Shown: in pieces, positions 43,286-54,873 of the stretch
Layout: every line of letters begins with the position of its first letter
Position numbering within the stretch: the first letter of the stretch is position 1
DNA from: Oegoconia quadripuncta
Taxonomy: Eukaryota; Arthropoda; Insecta; Lepidoptera; Autostichidae
NCBI GenBank assembly: GCA_949316235.1
Contig: OX438744.1
Location: forward strand, 37,258,778 to 37,322,777
Direction of reading: 5' to 3'
Length of the DNA stretch: 64,000 bases
Notes under the pieces: generated by a model
Told to the model about the DNA's origin: nothing
Seen by the model: only the letters and a program-made list of their open reading frames with translations
Database searches by the model: none
Position numbers and translations under genes: made by a program

Positions 43286-43729
43286 GTTCGCAATAAATTA
43301 ACACAATAACACTTGTGTAAGTGAATTGAGACTAAACAGATCAATATCCGAAAAACAAACGCTCGCACATACTGTTCCATTTTCAAATTTAAGAACAACA
43401 TTTAAAAATATCACTTCTTTTTAAAATATCTTAAAAAGTATGCATTCAAACAAACGCTGTCATAAACTGTTCCATTTTCAAATTATAAATTATTTATTTT
43501 TGTTTTTAATTTGCCTTCTGTCTAGCTTACAGAGGACGTATTGAAATACAAGTTTTATCATTTCATCTACACGTGCACTTATAATAAGGAAAACTATGTT
43601 AGTACCTATTTTATGAAGTGGGTACTTATTTACGAATAATCAATGCTATCTTTGGAATGATAATATCGCTACTTTTCGAACGTCGTCGGCAATAAATAAC
43701 TTTCTTGAAATTTGACTCAATCATTTTAT

Positions 43730-43997
43730 GTTGTTCCTTTCTTTTAAAATACTATGTTACTTAGGCAGAGTTATTATTTTTTAGCTATTCTTTCGATTGG
43801 CATCATAAAAGTAGGGTGTTTTTTTTTTCACATTTAAGTCGGTTCGATTCCCAGCCGAAGCAAGTAATTTTTAGAAAATCTATGAATGCAGAATTACTAA
43901 CTTTTAAAAATAACATAAAGTCTTCTTTGAGCAAAATTCACTATCTACGATATTTAAGGTACTTCCCCTTCATGTCCCATAACTTTGGGACGCCCTG
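43730..43997 (-). repeat. Right 268-bp inverted end of the mariner element
   Basis: Mirror of 41878-42145. The two differences are at the AATTAC/T TTGC position and at GACT(C/T)AAAT. The poly-A/T run of ten has the same length in both ends. Confidence 0.9.
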
Positions 43998-45721
43998 TAT
44001 AGTAACCATTTTTTTTTCATTACTATGAAAATTACAAATGAAATTAACACTTTGCATTATGATAGCCTTCAAATCCTTCATATGATCATACAAGTAGTTA
44101 AGTTATTGTAATAAATATCAGATGCAGCACAAAATTATTATATAAAATATTTCATTTCACAAACAATTCTCTACTCCAATAAAAATAACCTTTAAAAAAT
44201 AGAGTAAGACCATAAAAGCAGCCGTCTTGCGATGCGTTATCATTTTTATATGTTCACCCCCCTTCAACCCTTTTAAGAACACCCCCCTCCTCATCCCCGA
44301 TGCACACCACACACATACGAACCCACTATAAATGGGTTAAAGAAAAATGTGTCTACCTGAGAACGTACGATGCATGCACATTTTTTTATTCCTCTTACAT
44401 TTTCTTTGCTATCCGCGATTCTCATATCGCCGATATAAAACTGAAAAATACATTTTCCCAACACAAGCCAAAATCACCTCTAAACTATTTCAGCCACGGT
44501 TAAAACTCGCGTGCAATCACTCTAAAAAACACTACACTCATACAAGAAAAGTTCCCCGCGTACACACGGAACCGCGGCGCTTAGAAAAAAAAATAAAAAC
44601 TCACACATATAAATTGCATGCAGTCCGAAAGGGATGCACTCAGAGTCATAAAATACGCACACCGATAAAAAAGTACACGCTCACATGCGCGGACCGCCTC
44701 AAGTCTGGATTCACAGACACGTTCCAACCTATACGTGTACGGACACACATACAAGCGGCTGAAGAAAAACATCCATGTGTTGTGAAAATGCTTTTCCTTG
44801 CAGCAAACTCTCGGGAAGAGTTTCATAGCGAATACCTCGCGGTAAAGACATCTTTCGTTCCCTAAAAATTCCAATCTTTCCAACAAAAAAGCTCATCTTA
44901 GGAGAATTGGAAACAATAACGGAATTATTCCAAAAAAGTCGTTTAAAAATCAAAACAAGTTAAAAATCCAGTAATCGATCGGCCATGGTCGCTATGAAAA
45001 GAAATTCTTCACCCGTTTCGTTGCAGAAAAAGCGCGTTCCGAAATCAAAATCTTTGACAAAAACGCGCGAAATGAAAAAAAAACCTAAACGGTGCACTGT
45101 GAAATCGCGGCTCTTTCGCGCCAAAAGAGACGTTTAGTGATGACCGTGATTCGTTTAACTGATTAATTCATAATTGAAAGTTTTGATTGCGGTTGTTAAA
45201 AGAGTTAATGGTTCACGAGACACGTGCTACAGTTGCATTAGTGATGTAAATGTGTACGTTAATGAATCTGTGGCTGTGTGTGGCTGTGCTGTGTCTGTCT
45301 TTGTCCGTAAGATTCGTTATGTTAATGGTTTGCGTGTTGTGTTTTTTAAGCTACGCTGGAGTTTGGACGCGTTTATGAATTTACACGTTTTCTTTGTCAC
45401 ATCATTGCGTTTTTGAACGCAACTTTTGTACGGAAGGTTAATAAGAATTTATTATTGGAATATAGCATACAATAAGCAAATATTATTCTTATTGGATTAC
45501 ATAATTCTAATAATTTTATTACATTTCTTGCAAGATAAAGTTCCATATTTTACTTGGTTCTCGAGATAGGTCAATTCACATGACCGTGAATTGGCAACAA
45601 TTCCTACATAATAGTCAAGTGTTTTCTTTAATTAGATTCTCGCAAAATTTATAGTAAATTCTTAAGTTTGTACTTTTTTTGGCTTTGTACTTTTTTATAA
45701 TTTCTTGCTGTAATGAAATCT
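43998..45721. other. Repeat-poor tract, possible promoter region
   Basis: No named repeat falls in 44030-45700. 44200-45130 is CpG-containing and includes CCCCCCTCCTCATCCCC, GTACACACGGAACCGCGGCG and CTCTTTCGCGCCAAAAGAGA. The 172-codon frame at 44347-44865 has no domain and strongly biased Lys/His/Thr content, so I do not call it. This is the nearest unique tract upstream of the gene at 50.7 kb. Confidence 0.3.
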
Positions 45722-45872
45722 GGAAAGGACTCCACCGACTAGAGCATAGCTCTTAAAAGAGAATGAAATCTATTCAAAGTACACTCTACGTGGTTTAAAG
45801 CTTGAAGATACTTAATTTACACATGTATATGCAATGCATGTGCAATAAAGAACATTTTGATTTGATTTCATA
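45722..45872 (+). mobile_element. RTE-like LINE 3' end
   Basis: GGAAAGGACTCCACCGACTA and GAGCATAGCTCTTAAAAGAG match (reverse) 37141-37180. The 3' terminus is GTGCAATAAAGAACATTTTG with TTGATTTGATTT. Only the last coding residues and 3' UTR remain. Confidence 0.6.
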
Positions 45873-46349
45873 TTTCAATGCACAAAAAACGACTAAGATA
45901 TAAAGAAAGCTACAACTTTTAACTAACAAATAATTAAGTAGTTTGTCATTTATTTGGTATAAATAATGAGAGGACAATAAAAATTAGGTAGACCAATATT
46001 TTATAATGTTTTTTTTTTACCTCAGGAACTCATTTTCTATAAATTAGAGAAGATAATTCTTATTAGAATTCCCATTTCGTTATGAGAAAAAAGAATTAAG
46101 AAATCCAATCCCGCATAAAAAAACTATTATACATAATAAAATAACGGACATGAATGTATTGTGTTAAACCTTTTTCATATATAATGAATAAATAGAAAAA
46201 AAAAAAAAACCAAACATAAAACAAAATGGTTTCCTGAATATATTCAATATCTAATTTAATTTTTATTTGATATTTCACCTAAATATTCTTTTTGTTATTT
46301 GAAACGATGCCATAAAGCTATTTTCTTGAAAGAATATGCAATTTTAAAA
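45873..46349. other. AT-rich stretch, no gene seen
   Basis: Homopolymer runs (T at 46009-46018, A at 46196-46209). Nothing recognised. Confidence 0.35.
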
Positions 46350-46773
46350 CAGTTACGAAAATTTCCTGGCGTTGCGAAGAGACGTCGCGTCCCTCTGCAT
46401 TCTCTATCGCATAATTCATGGGGAGTGTTCTGAAGAACTGTTCGAGCTAATACCCGCTGCTCAATTTAACCGATACACTTCTCGCCGAAAATTAAATTTC
46501 CATCCACATCACCAGAATGAGTGGAAGTCCACCACTGTACGTTTCTCAAGAAACTTCTTACCACGTACGACCACCCTGTGGAACGGACTTCCGGCAGCGG
46601 TATTCCCGAACGAGTACGACATTGGAACCTTCAAGAAACGAGCCTACACCTTCCTCAAAGGCCGGCAACGCATCTGTGACCCTTTTGGTGTTGCGGGTGT
46701 CCATGGGCGGTGGTGATTGCTTTCCATCAGGTGACCCGCATGCTCGTATGCCGCCCTCTCATATAAAAAAAAA
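46350..46773 (+). pseudogene. Cap-tail LINE with longest coding end
   Basis: A frame open from about 46360 to the stop at 46714-46716 reads [100 protein letters not shown] and [15 protein letters not shown]. 'RR.VASL.(I/V)(L/F)[15 protein letters not shown]' followed by 'LPRT..LWN.LP..VFP..YD..TFK' is the end of a CR1/Jockey-type reverse transcriptase ORF. It has no start codon and is a 5'-truncated copy. The 3' end is CCGCCCTCTCATATAAAAA. Other copies of this tail: 10889, 17819, 59086, and the chimeric elements at 10283 and 16650. Confidence 0.7.
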
Positions 46774-47308
46774 CTCAAATTAAGACGAAAACTCTCATTC
46801 TTTATATGTACTTGAATCTTCTGACTTGCATTACATAATTTTGTTAAAAATTTAATTGATAAATGCAAGGAATTTTAAAGAAAAATCAAGTGTGAATAAT
46901 TGGGTCCACGAGGCAAGGACTCAAAATGCTAGCAGCGTTTCCTTGCTCTCGGGTCTCTAGTGACATAGTTGCTTCGAAATATTTTAAAAATATTGACGCG
47001 ATCCCGGCCCCCAAAGACAAGATTTATTCGGAGCTCAATTTGTGTACTTTTATTTAATCTATTGTTGACGTGGAGCACAATACAATAAAAAATTATACCA
47101 CATTTTTTACTTAATTTTGTTTGTTCGTCATTGAGGGCACTGCCAGCCTTGATTCTCCCAATCCTTGTTTAATTCTGATTTCATTCGTGGAGGTATGCAC
47201 TAATCTTGCATTTGACGTTCACCAAAGTATTCACCACCTCCGCACCTGCTAATTTAGAAGGCAAACTGGAATTAGTTATTTCCGGCAGTCCATAAAACAT
47301 CAATCAAT
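46774..47308. other. Intergenic stretch, no gene seen
   Basis: 46890-46950 and 47130-47270 hold words with even base composition (ATTGAGGGCACTGCCAGCC) but no frame of note. Confidence 0.35.
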
Positions 47309-47440
47309 CAATCAAATACGCTTTATTGTTTAAATAAGGAAGGTACATTTATATATCTTATAGAAACTACAAATTAGGCGGCCTTATCGCTAACAGCGAT
47401 CTCTCCCAGGCAAACCTATCGTCACGGAATTCAATACTAG
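47309..47440 (-). mobile_element. T-tail LINE 3' end
   Basis: CAAATACGCTTTATTGTTTA, AATTAGGCGGCCTTATCGCT and ACAGCGATCTCTCCCAGGCA; near-identical to 826-965. Confidence 0.7.
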
Positions 47441-47892
47441 TAAAATTTCAAACTGAAATCTTGAATTGACTAAACTTATTGTAATGAAACGTTACAAGCA
47501 TAATCAGGATGCATAAGTATAAAAAGCTACAGTTTTTTTTTTTTTGGAACAGAGTGCTGTAACGAAATTACAGCGATTTTAACTTGTTCATAGTAATGAG
47601 ATCTGTATTTCTTATTAAATATTTCGAAAATGTTCAATTTCAAATAGTTTGAACTTAAAACTTCGCATAGAACGCCGAGAAGTAAAACGCTAACACACTA
47701 CTAAATTCTTGAAATAATGAGAGAAGTCCTCAAATAAATTAAATGAAATCAAAATCAACAAAATAATACTATAATAGTACCCTTCCTATTACCATAATAA
47801 GACAATGCATTTAGTCTAAGCAAATCCAAAAATAATCCAAGCATATAAAACAAAAAGCCCTTACTAAATACACCTACATTAAACAGCTATAA
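47441..47892. other. AT-rich stretch, no gene seen
   Basis: Nothing recognised. Confidence 0.35.
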
Positions 47893-48423
47893 TAGCCCAG
47901 GGAAAATACGGTTTGACCTCATTAATAAGGTGTTGCAAATGTAGTAACAATTGCTAAAAATTAAGCATTTGTAAGAAGCGCAAGTACTAAGTAAGTAACA
48001 AAATACGCAAAAGTTGAAAAATGTGTTTCTTTAAAAAAAAATGCGGGTATCAAAACATTTAGGGAAATTATCGTTACAAAATAGGTATTAGTTATAATTT
48101 TTATTTCTTAAGCAATGCAGCGCGATGACATTTTCAGCTAAAACACATGCATGCCAAACTATATCATGCTTAGTTTTTTATCCATCAATAAGTTAAGTGT
48201 GATTAACAAAAGTCTACCTAATTAAATATCAGTTAGTTTTTATTGTTATAATGATAGAAATTAAGAATAAGGTATTCTACAAAAATCTAGACCAATCACT
48301 CTTTTTTAGGCTTAATTATTCAAAATTACATCTCTAATATACCTCTATAAGATAGTAATTATATAAGTCGGTTCCGAATTATGTCTAGCTAAGCTAATTT
48401 TTTAACGTATTTTCCCTGGGCTA
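47893..48423. mobile_element. MITE with TAA duplication, Harbinger-like
   Basis: 531-bp element with perfect 18-bp inverted ends TAGCCCAGGGAAAATACG (left) and CGTATTTTCCCTGGGCTA (right), each flanked by TAA (47890-47892 and 48424-48426). A three-base T(A/T)A target duplication is the mark of PIF/Harbinger elements. The interior is AT-rich and has no reading frame. Confidence 0.7.
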
Positions 48424-50731
48424 TAACGATGACAGTGATATAACTAATGATGCATAGTACATTATAAATTTTGTAAATCGACGGTTTCTAATACTGTTGA
48501 ATACCAAGAATATTTGGACGTCTAGAAGACCGTGACGATTTTCCAGTATCTTGTGTTATAAAATCAAATGTCATAGACAAATATACCCAGTTATCAAATA
48601 TGTTTCACTCGATTCCAACTGGAAAATATGAAAGTTCACCAAATAAATATTTTTACACCGGCGACCTAGATTCAGGAATAGTATACTTACGTGGTGGCAA
48701 CTCTATCGATTTTTATTCCAAGTTGAATTTATATTTGGATAGGGGTTTTAAAATAAAATGGGGACATTAAACATTTTGAGAGTAGCAATATGTAGTTAGC
48801 TTCAGTTCTAATCGTCAATTAATAACATACTGTAGGTACAGGTTGCACATTTGTACCTTTTGGTGTAGAAACCTTATGATTCTTATGAACCATAATAACA
48901 AATACTACAAGAGTTTCTTCAAATTTGTCCTACGAGTAACAGAGAAGTTGTTGACTGTCTTGAAGTAGTCTGCATAGATTTATTCTATATACCTACTTTA
49001 TTTATAGATCTTTAGTTTGTACCTATATATGATTATATTATTTTAGGTTATAGAAATCCTAGCTTCGCCTGAAACAAAGGATTTTCCTAGTTCAGGCACT
49101 AGTGTTACAGTTGCAATTCAATATTATTATTTAGATTTTATGTTTGAATGTAAAATTTTGAATAAATAAATATATTTGATTTATCAAAGACCGATCACGC
49201 TTGTTTAGACTTCTGGGGACAAACGAGATGGCAGCTACCTCGGCCAGCATATTAGCATTGCTATACTCTTTGGCCTGTCAAGTTGTCACTTTGATTTGTG
49301 TTAGTACAATTATGTATATCTAGCTATTGAACATATTTACTTTAAGTTGCTTGGGTTTCTTTTCAAGTGGACACTGTAAATAAGGAAGACCTGGTAGATT
49401 AAAAAAACTGACTACCGATGAAAATAAGGAAATATCGATTAATTAATCGATCGATAACTCCGTTTTTCCTTTATGTATATAAATCAGTAGTAATAAAGAT
49501 CGCACACTAGATTACAAAATAATGAGCATAGACTGTTACCAATATGAAGTTTTATATTATTGCTGTTGTTGCTTGTTCTTACAAAATCTCATTACGTTTA
49601 ATATTTATATATAATTTAGAAATTCTACTAAGTTTGACAAAAATTTGAGTAACTTTAAAGCATTTCACAAATTTTATTGTGATTTGATTGTTATAAAAAG
49701 TATTTATTTCAAAATCAAAAGGTACAGAGTACTTAGGTGATTCTGATTCATATAATTTCTATAGTCTATCTAACATACTGAAAGATATGATGAAAGCAAG
49801 TGCCGTGTGAATTGTTTTTAATTTACTTAGATGAGTTGAGTGAGAATTGGTATGAACATAGGAAGACCAAAGAGAAGAGATAAATGGATTATATGAGAAA
49901 GAAAATGAAAGAGTGGCTATACGTGTCGATTAACTTAAATTGTTTTGAGGGGCAGAGACAGACAAATGTCATAGAACTAGCTGAAAATGTAGAAGGCGTT
50001 TAATGAAAATCTTATAAGAAATATTCTCTTTGTAAAATCTTAGAAGAAACTAAACATTTTCGCAATACAATTAGAAATCTCATCCCAATAATATCAAAAA
50101 ATATTGGAAATGATACTGTATAGGCTACAATAATATATAAAAATAATAGAAATCTTTTACTTTCCGTTGTTCTTAATATAATAAATGCTTACTGAAACTA
50201 ATTATCACAAAATTGAAAATTCCATTAATATAAATTAGAGCAATATTATTTCTGATAATCTTGATTATAAATATCATTGTAGAATGCTAGTACAAATAAT
50301 ACTAAAGATGAGGCAAAATTATATTATCCTGCTAATGTATGTTTCAGAATATTGACGTTATAAATTTTCCAATAAGAAACTTTAAACTTAAAGCGCAAAC
50401 TATCTTTAAATAGTGAAAGAATTTAATATATTAATATTAAATTTTAGCCGAATGGAGACAATTAGACAAAATTAACTAATTACGCCAGTAACGAAACGGA
50501 TGAAGATAGGGCATTGAATATCTAATTTTCTAACCAAAAAGCATTTTCTTTACAGTTTTGGTCCAGGCACCTCCTAACCCAACGATAGTTCCTAAAAATA
50601 CCTAAATAATTTTAACTACGAAGATATATTTATTTTTGTTTCGATGATATTACTATTTAATAGACATTATAATTATTGAGAAGATATATTTGTAAATACA
50701 AGTGTTTATATATAGTGCCAATAAAAAAAAT
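48424..50731. other. Repeat-poor AT-rich tract upstream of the host gene
   Basis: About 2.3 kb without SINE, LINE tail or other named repeat, unusual for this window. No coding frame. It may contain promoter or regulatory DNA, or be part of a 5' intron, of the gene that begins coding at 50732. Confidence 0.35.
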
Positions 50732-51247
50732 ATGTCTGTAACATTGTCAAATTCAAACGTGTTTACAAAAAATCCAATGAATTTGCAAATGAAAAGAGAA
50801 TTTGACGACTTCAATGGTGATGATAATGATAATAAAATTGACGATAGCAATATATCTAGTGATTTGAATTCGGAAACTAGTGATTTAGAAAACAATGGAC
50901 CCAACGAAGAATCGAATCCTACTGCACTAGATTATACTGAAAATACTTTATCCCTTCATCCTGTAGCTGACTTTATAAAGAAAGAATTCCTACCGGATCT
51001 TAGCTTTAGCAATCCATTTAGAAACCAAAACTTGGGTTTCAAAGATGGTTTTCAAAATACTCGATCTCCGTTCTTGCTGCCGAGTCAATTATATAAGAGT
51101 TTCCTTGCAAACCTTGGTAAGAGACGAAGAAATGTGGCGGACTGTTATTCTTTATATCAAAGAAATATGCTGTTTTCTAACGGATTAGGTTTGGAGACTT
51201 CAGACGATGAAAACAATGGAGGAAGAAATACAGAATCTCCAGATGAG
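50732..51247 (+). CDS. Host gene, coding exon 1 (unrecognised protein)
   Basis: 172 codons from the ATG at 50732 to DNA GATGAG followed by the donor GTAAAT (phase 0). I chose this ATG because upstream in-frame codons lead only to a GTG and a TA-rich run. The product starts MSVTLSNSNVFTKNPMNLQM. It is rich in Asp, Asn, Ser and Glu (residues 25-75), has HPVADFIKKEFLPDLSFSNP, RSPFLLPSQLYKSFLANLGK, a basic KRRR and NVADCYSLYQRNMLFSNGLG, then another acidic stretch. This looks like the disordered, acidic N-terminus of a nuclear regulator, with short conserved motifs. I do not recognise it. An E93/Mblk-1-like ecdysone-response regulator came to mind, but nothing in the sequence proves it. Confidence 0.7.
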
Positions 51248-52238
51248 GTAAATTTCTAAAAGCGATGAAATGTAAATATCCGTATAAAGTAAAAAAAAAA
51301 CTTTATACAGATTTACATTTTAAAACTCCACTCTCTGTAAAAACGAATAACTTACTTTTCTTATTGGACAATATCATTGTTTGGTCGTGTGGTTCTAAAA
51401 ACTGCAACGATCATGATCATAACAACACGAACCAGTGGAGGGCAGCAACGTCATTGATAAAGAGTCCTTAAAAATCTAGCACCACTAACCAGCGTGACGA
51501 TTGAAGCAAATTATTCCATAGAAATCAATACAAATCAAATTGATTTGATGACGTGTCAATAAACTTTAACAATGGTTTTAATACGAACCGTTCCTTCATT
51601 AGACTGATTTATTGGTTGTTCAAAATCTTTGTTGAAATGGTTTTACCTGTCAAATTATACACTTACCTGTTAATGTTTTATAGGAGAGACTTTAATGTTG
51701 TTTCTTATAAGTTCAAAATATTGGATTTTCAAGCTTTTTATGTTACCTTTACCATAGTGTCGGATCTTCTAGATTCTCATCTGTTTCTCTACAGTATATT
51801 GAATAAACACGAATTGTCTTGCCCTGCGTGTCCTGACAGCTGCACCTTTGACGACCTCCTTAACGCCACAAGAGTGCTGTTAGAGTAGCTAAGTTTTGGT
51901 CCAATAACATTTTAAACTTGCCTCGACACGAAAAGAAGAAGAAGAAGAAGAATAAACACTGCAGCTCCGTTGTTTATAACTTTTCCTTGTTGTTTAATAT
52001 TAGTTAAATTTTGGTGTGATTCCCTTTACTTATAGTTTTAAACTCTTATACCTATACCCTTTATTAGTGGTCGAAATTGTCAGTTAGTGTCATCAACGGC
52101 TATAATTCTTTCACCACGTAATAAAGAAAACCGATTTTTTTTACTGCAACCTATCTTCCATTTTCATAAAGTGTAATTTTCTCAATTTCTACATTCTGCT
52201 ACATTTATTTTTGTAACATAGTGTTGGTATTGTTCCAG
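51248..52238 (+). other. Intron 1 of the host gene
   Basis: Starts GTAAAT and ends in a TTGTTCCAG acceptor. Contains the LINE end at 51815-51955. Open frames at 51265-51471 and 51553-51888 are chance or repeat frames. Confidence 0.6.
51815..51955 (+). pseudogene. LINE 3' end in intron 1
   Basis: Reads LSCPACPDSCTFDDLLNATR, then a frameshift, and ends AACTTGCCTCGACACGAAAA with (GAA)n. Same family as 39176-39741. Confidence 0.65.
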
Positions 52239-52338
52239 AAGGCAGGTGCATCGTCAGCGTTCGTGTGGAGCGGCGGGGGGGTGACGGGGGGTGGGGGGCA
52301 GGAGCAGGCGACTGCGCAGCCCGCCGCCGTGCCGACTG
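52239..52338 (+). CDS. Host gene, coding exon 2
   Basis: 100-bp exon between acceptor TTGTTCCAG and donor GTATGT. The phase fits exon 1 (enters phase 0, leaves phase 1). It encodes KAGASSAFVWSGGGVTGGGG, QEQATAQPAAVPT and the first base of a Gly codon. It is GC-rich in strong contrast to exon 1 and the flanking introns, as expected of a Gly/Ala-coding exon. Confidence 0.65.
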
Positions 52339-53178
52339 GTATGTATTTTTTTTTTAAGATCTGGCTAGATATTATCGTATTAGAAAATTTCCTCGTCTTA
52401 CCTTACAATACCAGGCGAACCTTGATACTATAAGTTTTAGTCACAGACATGCTATTTTCCAACCTCTATCTGACTATAATCGAGAAACATAAAATCGTTT
52501 GGACCATCACTTACTGCGACTATAATCTCAAAGTTACTTTTCAATTTGAATTAAAATTGGAATACAAAATACATTTACAAAAAACACCAACACCTTTTTT
52601 ACTGCATTTGTTTTTTTTAAATTCGCATACGAAATAATTCTGGTCACCTCTTTAGTCGTTAAAAAATTTACACAAAATTTCAAATTCAAATAAAATGGTA
52701 ATCTTGGAACCTTGTATTTACTTCCTGGAGATTTGTTGATTCCAAATTCAAAACCACTATTCTCTGGAGACTTCATATTAGCTCGGAGGCTTAACCTTCT
52801 GTTTTCTGATTGTGGTTGAATTGACAAATTTTAGAAATAAATGAATATTTCTTGATCTTTCACTTTGTAATTCATGGGTAAGAACAATTCCCTGGTATCA
52901 TCAAATAAAGTCGGTAACTTACCTAATCAAGGCGGATAACACTCCCTCAAAAAGACAGTGTCATTTACGAAACTTGCATCTCTTAGAGTTCTTATTTGTG
53001 TACCTCTCATATCGCCATCTCATATCTAATTTATTTAGGATACTGCATCTTATCAATCGAAGAGTAAAAAACCGCTATTGGGTAAGAAGCGCACGTTTCT
53101 TCTATCAAATCTTCTTCTAGATTCTTCTTATAGATCTTCTATCAAAAAAATCAAATGCTGATCCAATCCTTGTTCTAG
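52339..53178 (+). other. Intron 2 of the host gene
   Basis: Starts GTATGT, ends CCTTGTTCTAG. No repeat of the named families; reverse frame 52534-52827 is unsupported. Confidence 0.6.
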
Positions 53179-53306
53179 GCACGTCCGGCGGCGGCGGCGC
53201 TCAAGGTTTGGTGCACTGGATGTCAGTGATGGCGGAGCATATGGGAGGGGGCCACCATGACCCCTCCCATTACGCGCTACCACCATGGAACAATGGCAGT
53301 GTCGAT
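53179..53306 (+). CDS. Host gene, coding exon 3 (gene continues)
   Basis: 128-bp exon between acceptor TTGTTCTAG and donor GTAAGT. It completes the Gly codon split by intron 2 and leaves in phase 0 after GTCGAT. It encodes GTSGGGGAQGLVHWMSVMAE, HMGGGHHDPSHYALPPWNNG and SVD. The block VHWMSVMAEHM with following His/Asp/Pro residues looks conserved; the Gly runs look like linkers. The three exons together give 248 residues with no stop, so the end of the protein lies further right. I found no fourth exon before 64000, implying an intron of more than 10 kb. Confidence 0.7.
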
Positions 53307-53455
53307 GTAAGTACCAATATTCTTTAATACAATTACTAAAATGACAATCTCAAGAGTGTTAACAAAACGATATATAATAATGTAGAATGTTTAAATATAT
53401 AATATTATGATAACGTTCGATATGATCATATTGAAACAATTGCTAGTAGGTAGAT

Positions 53456-53700
53456 AGATAGATAAGAAGTTTATTGCATGAACTGACACACATACACGAA
53501 ACCAACAAGCATACAACACAATACAATAAGAAACAAACATACATGAAAACTATAAGAGCTATACAATTTTTTTAACAAATACAAGCAGGGTTGAAACAAT
53601 TAAGTTAGTCATAGGACGAGCAAGCACTGATTTTCAGCTATCACCTAGGAGGCACGCGGGAACAAGCATAAAAAGAGAAAAAGAAATAAAAAGAAGTATC
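53456..53700 (-). mobile_element. GATA-seeded LINE-like 3' end
   Basis: (TAGA)n at the left (53452-53466), then AAGTTTATTGCATGAACTG and CAAGCACTGATTTTCAGCTA with CACCTAGGAGGCACGC. The same plan is at 63638-63890 and, short, at 2610-2670. In reverse the element ends in (TCTA)n, a microsatellite-type 3' terminus. Confidence 0.5.
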
Positions 53701-54873
53701 ATGAGATAGTGAATGCAAGTCCTAAAAATGCAAATGGATGATATGTAGAAAAGTGGGTGTGCCGACTATTAGGCTCAGTTCAGCTGCTTATGCTGTTCGT
53801 AAGATTATACAAAGTTACTGAGACTCGTTTATTTCAGCTACTTTTACTATGTCTTACAGTATACTTCTGTGCGGTAGGGCCGCAGATATTCAAACAATAT
53901 TTGTTCTACAAAAAAGAACAATCAGAGCAATGCACAATTTACGCTGCCGTGACCCTCTAAGAGATCTATTTAAAGAAATAAATATTTTAACTGTTGCATC
54001 CCAGCACATATACAACAGAATAATGTAGATATGTACGCAAAAATATATGCCTATTTCGTAAACTTCTGATAATCATATAATTTCTAATACTAAAAATAAT
54101 AATAACATTGAATTTCCACAATTTAGACTTTAATAAAGCTAAAATTGGTAGGGTAATGAAAATAATTATCTCTTCATTTTTGTGTTTTCATACAAAAATA
54201 AAAATATGACTAACAATAATATTGATTTTGCAAAGATCGCTCCTTTTAGTGCATTTAAATTTATACAACACTTTTTAGTAGTTTAAAGATTGTCACAGTC
54301 AGAGAGATTGTTAGTTCCAAATTCAAATAATATGGTATGAATGAAATTTCATACTTCGTAGAGTTTTCCTACAGACTTCAAATTATTGTGCGTTCTGTCT
54401 TCTGATTACAATCGATACAGAATATATTAGCAACATTATTTTTAAGAAAATCTCTGTATGAATTACAATGTAGGTCTTTAAGTTAGAATGTCGATATATC
54501 ATCATGTCGAAACGTTAACAGGATCGATCGACGTATCACTTCACTAGTCAACTTATTATAAAAGCAATCTAGTCTCCGCCCCTTGGAAAATGTCACTTGC
54601 GTAAGTACTCGGAGACTGTCAATTACTTAATATGAATGACATTTCTCCTACCCTCAAGTCTGCATTTAATAGCCTATAACTTGAGTTCAGAAGTTACTTG
54701 ATATAACGTTATGTTAATCCATATCCGGTTAGAGACAGTGTTTCTCAAAATGAGAATCATGCACCCCAATGTAAGATAAAGAATGATAAGCAAATGAGTA
54801 GGCGTCGTCTGCTGAAATATTTTAATTAAAATATTTTTTTTTATGATTAACGCGTTTTACCACAATTTCACCT
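53701..54873. other. Intronic stretch, no exon recognised
   Basis: 53757-53960 has a 67-codon frame; a shifted frame reads RTIRAMHNLRCRDPLRDLFK, with EINILTVASQHIYNRI-like residues near 53975, a scrap of LINE reverse transcriptase. Otherwise unassigned. Confidence 0.4.

Larger units (their letters stand above)
41878..43997 (-). mobile_element. Complete Tc1/mariner-type transposon
   Basis: 2120-bp element with TATA on each side (41874-41877 and 43998-44001), of which TA is the expected duplication. The inverted ends start CAGGGCGTCCCAAAG, are 268 bp long (41878-42145 and 43730-43997) and, compared base by base, differ at two positions. The transposase gene lies between them on the minus strand with no stop or frameshift. 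Such similar ends mean little time since insertion or strong constraint. Between the gene start and the right end two 30-bp direct repeats occur (ACTGTTCCATTTTCAAATT at 43373 and 43466). Confidence 0.93.

Noticed and set aside
44347..44865. 172-codon open frame with many Lys, His and Thr residues
   Set aside because: No domain, no splice context, composition follows local base content, and a competing reverse frame overlaps it. Kept only as part of a possible promoter tract.
51553..51888. 111-codon plus frame in intron 1
   Set aside because: Begins in Phe/Leu-rich chance sequence and ends in a LINE tail (SCPACPDSCTFDDLLNAT); not an exon.
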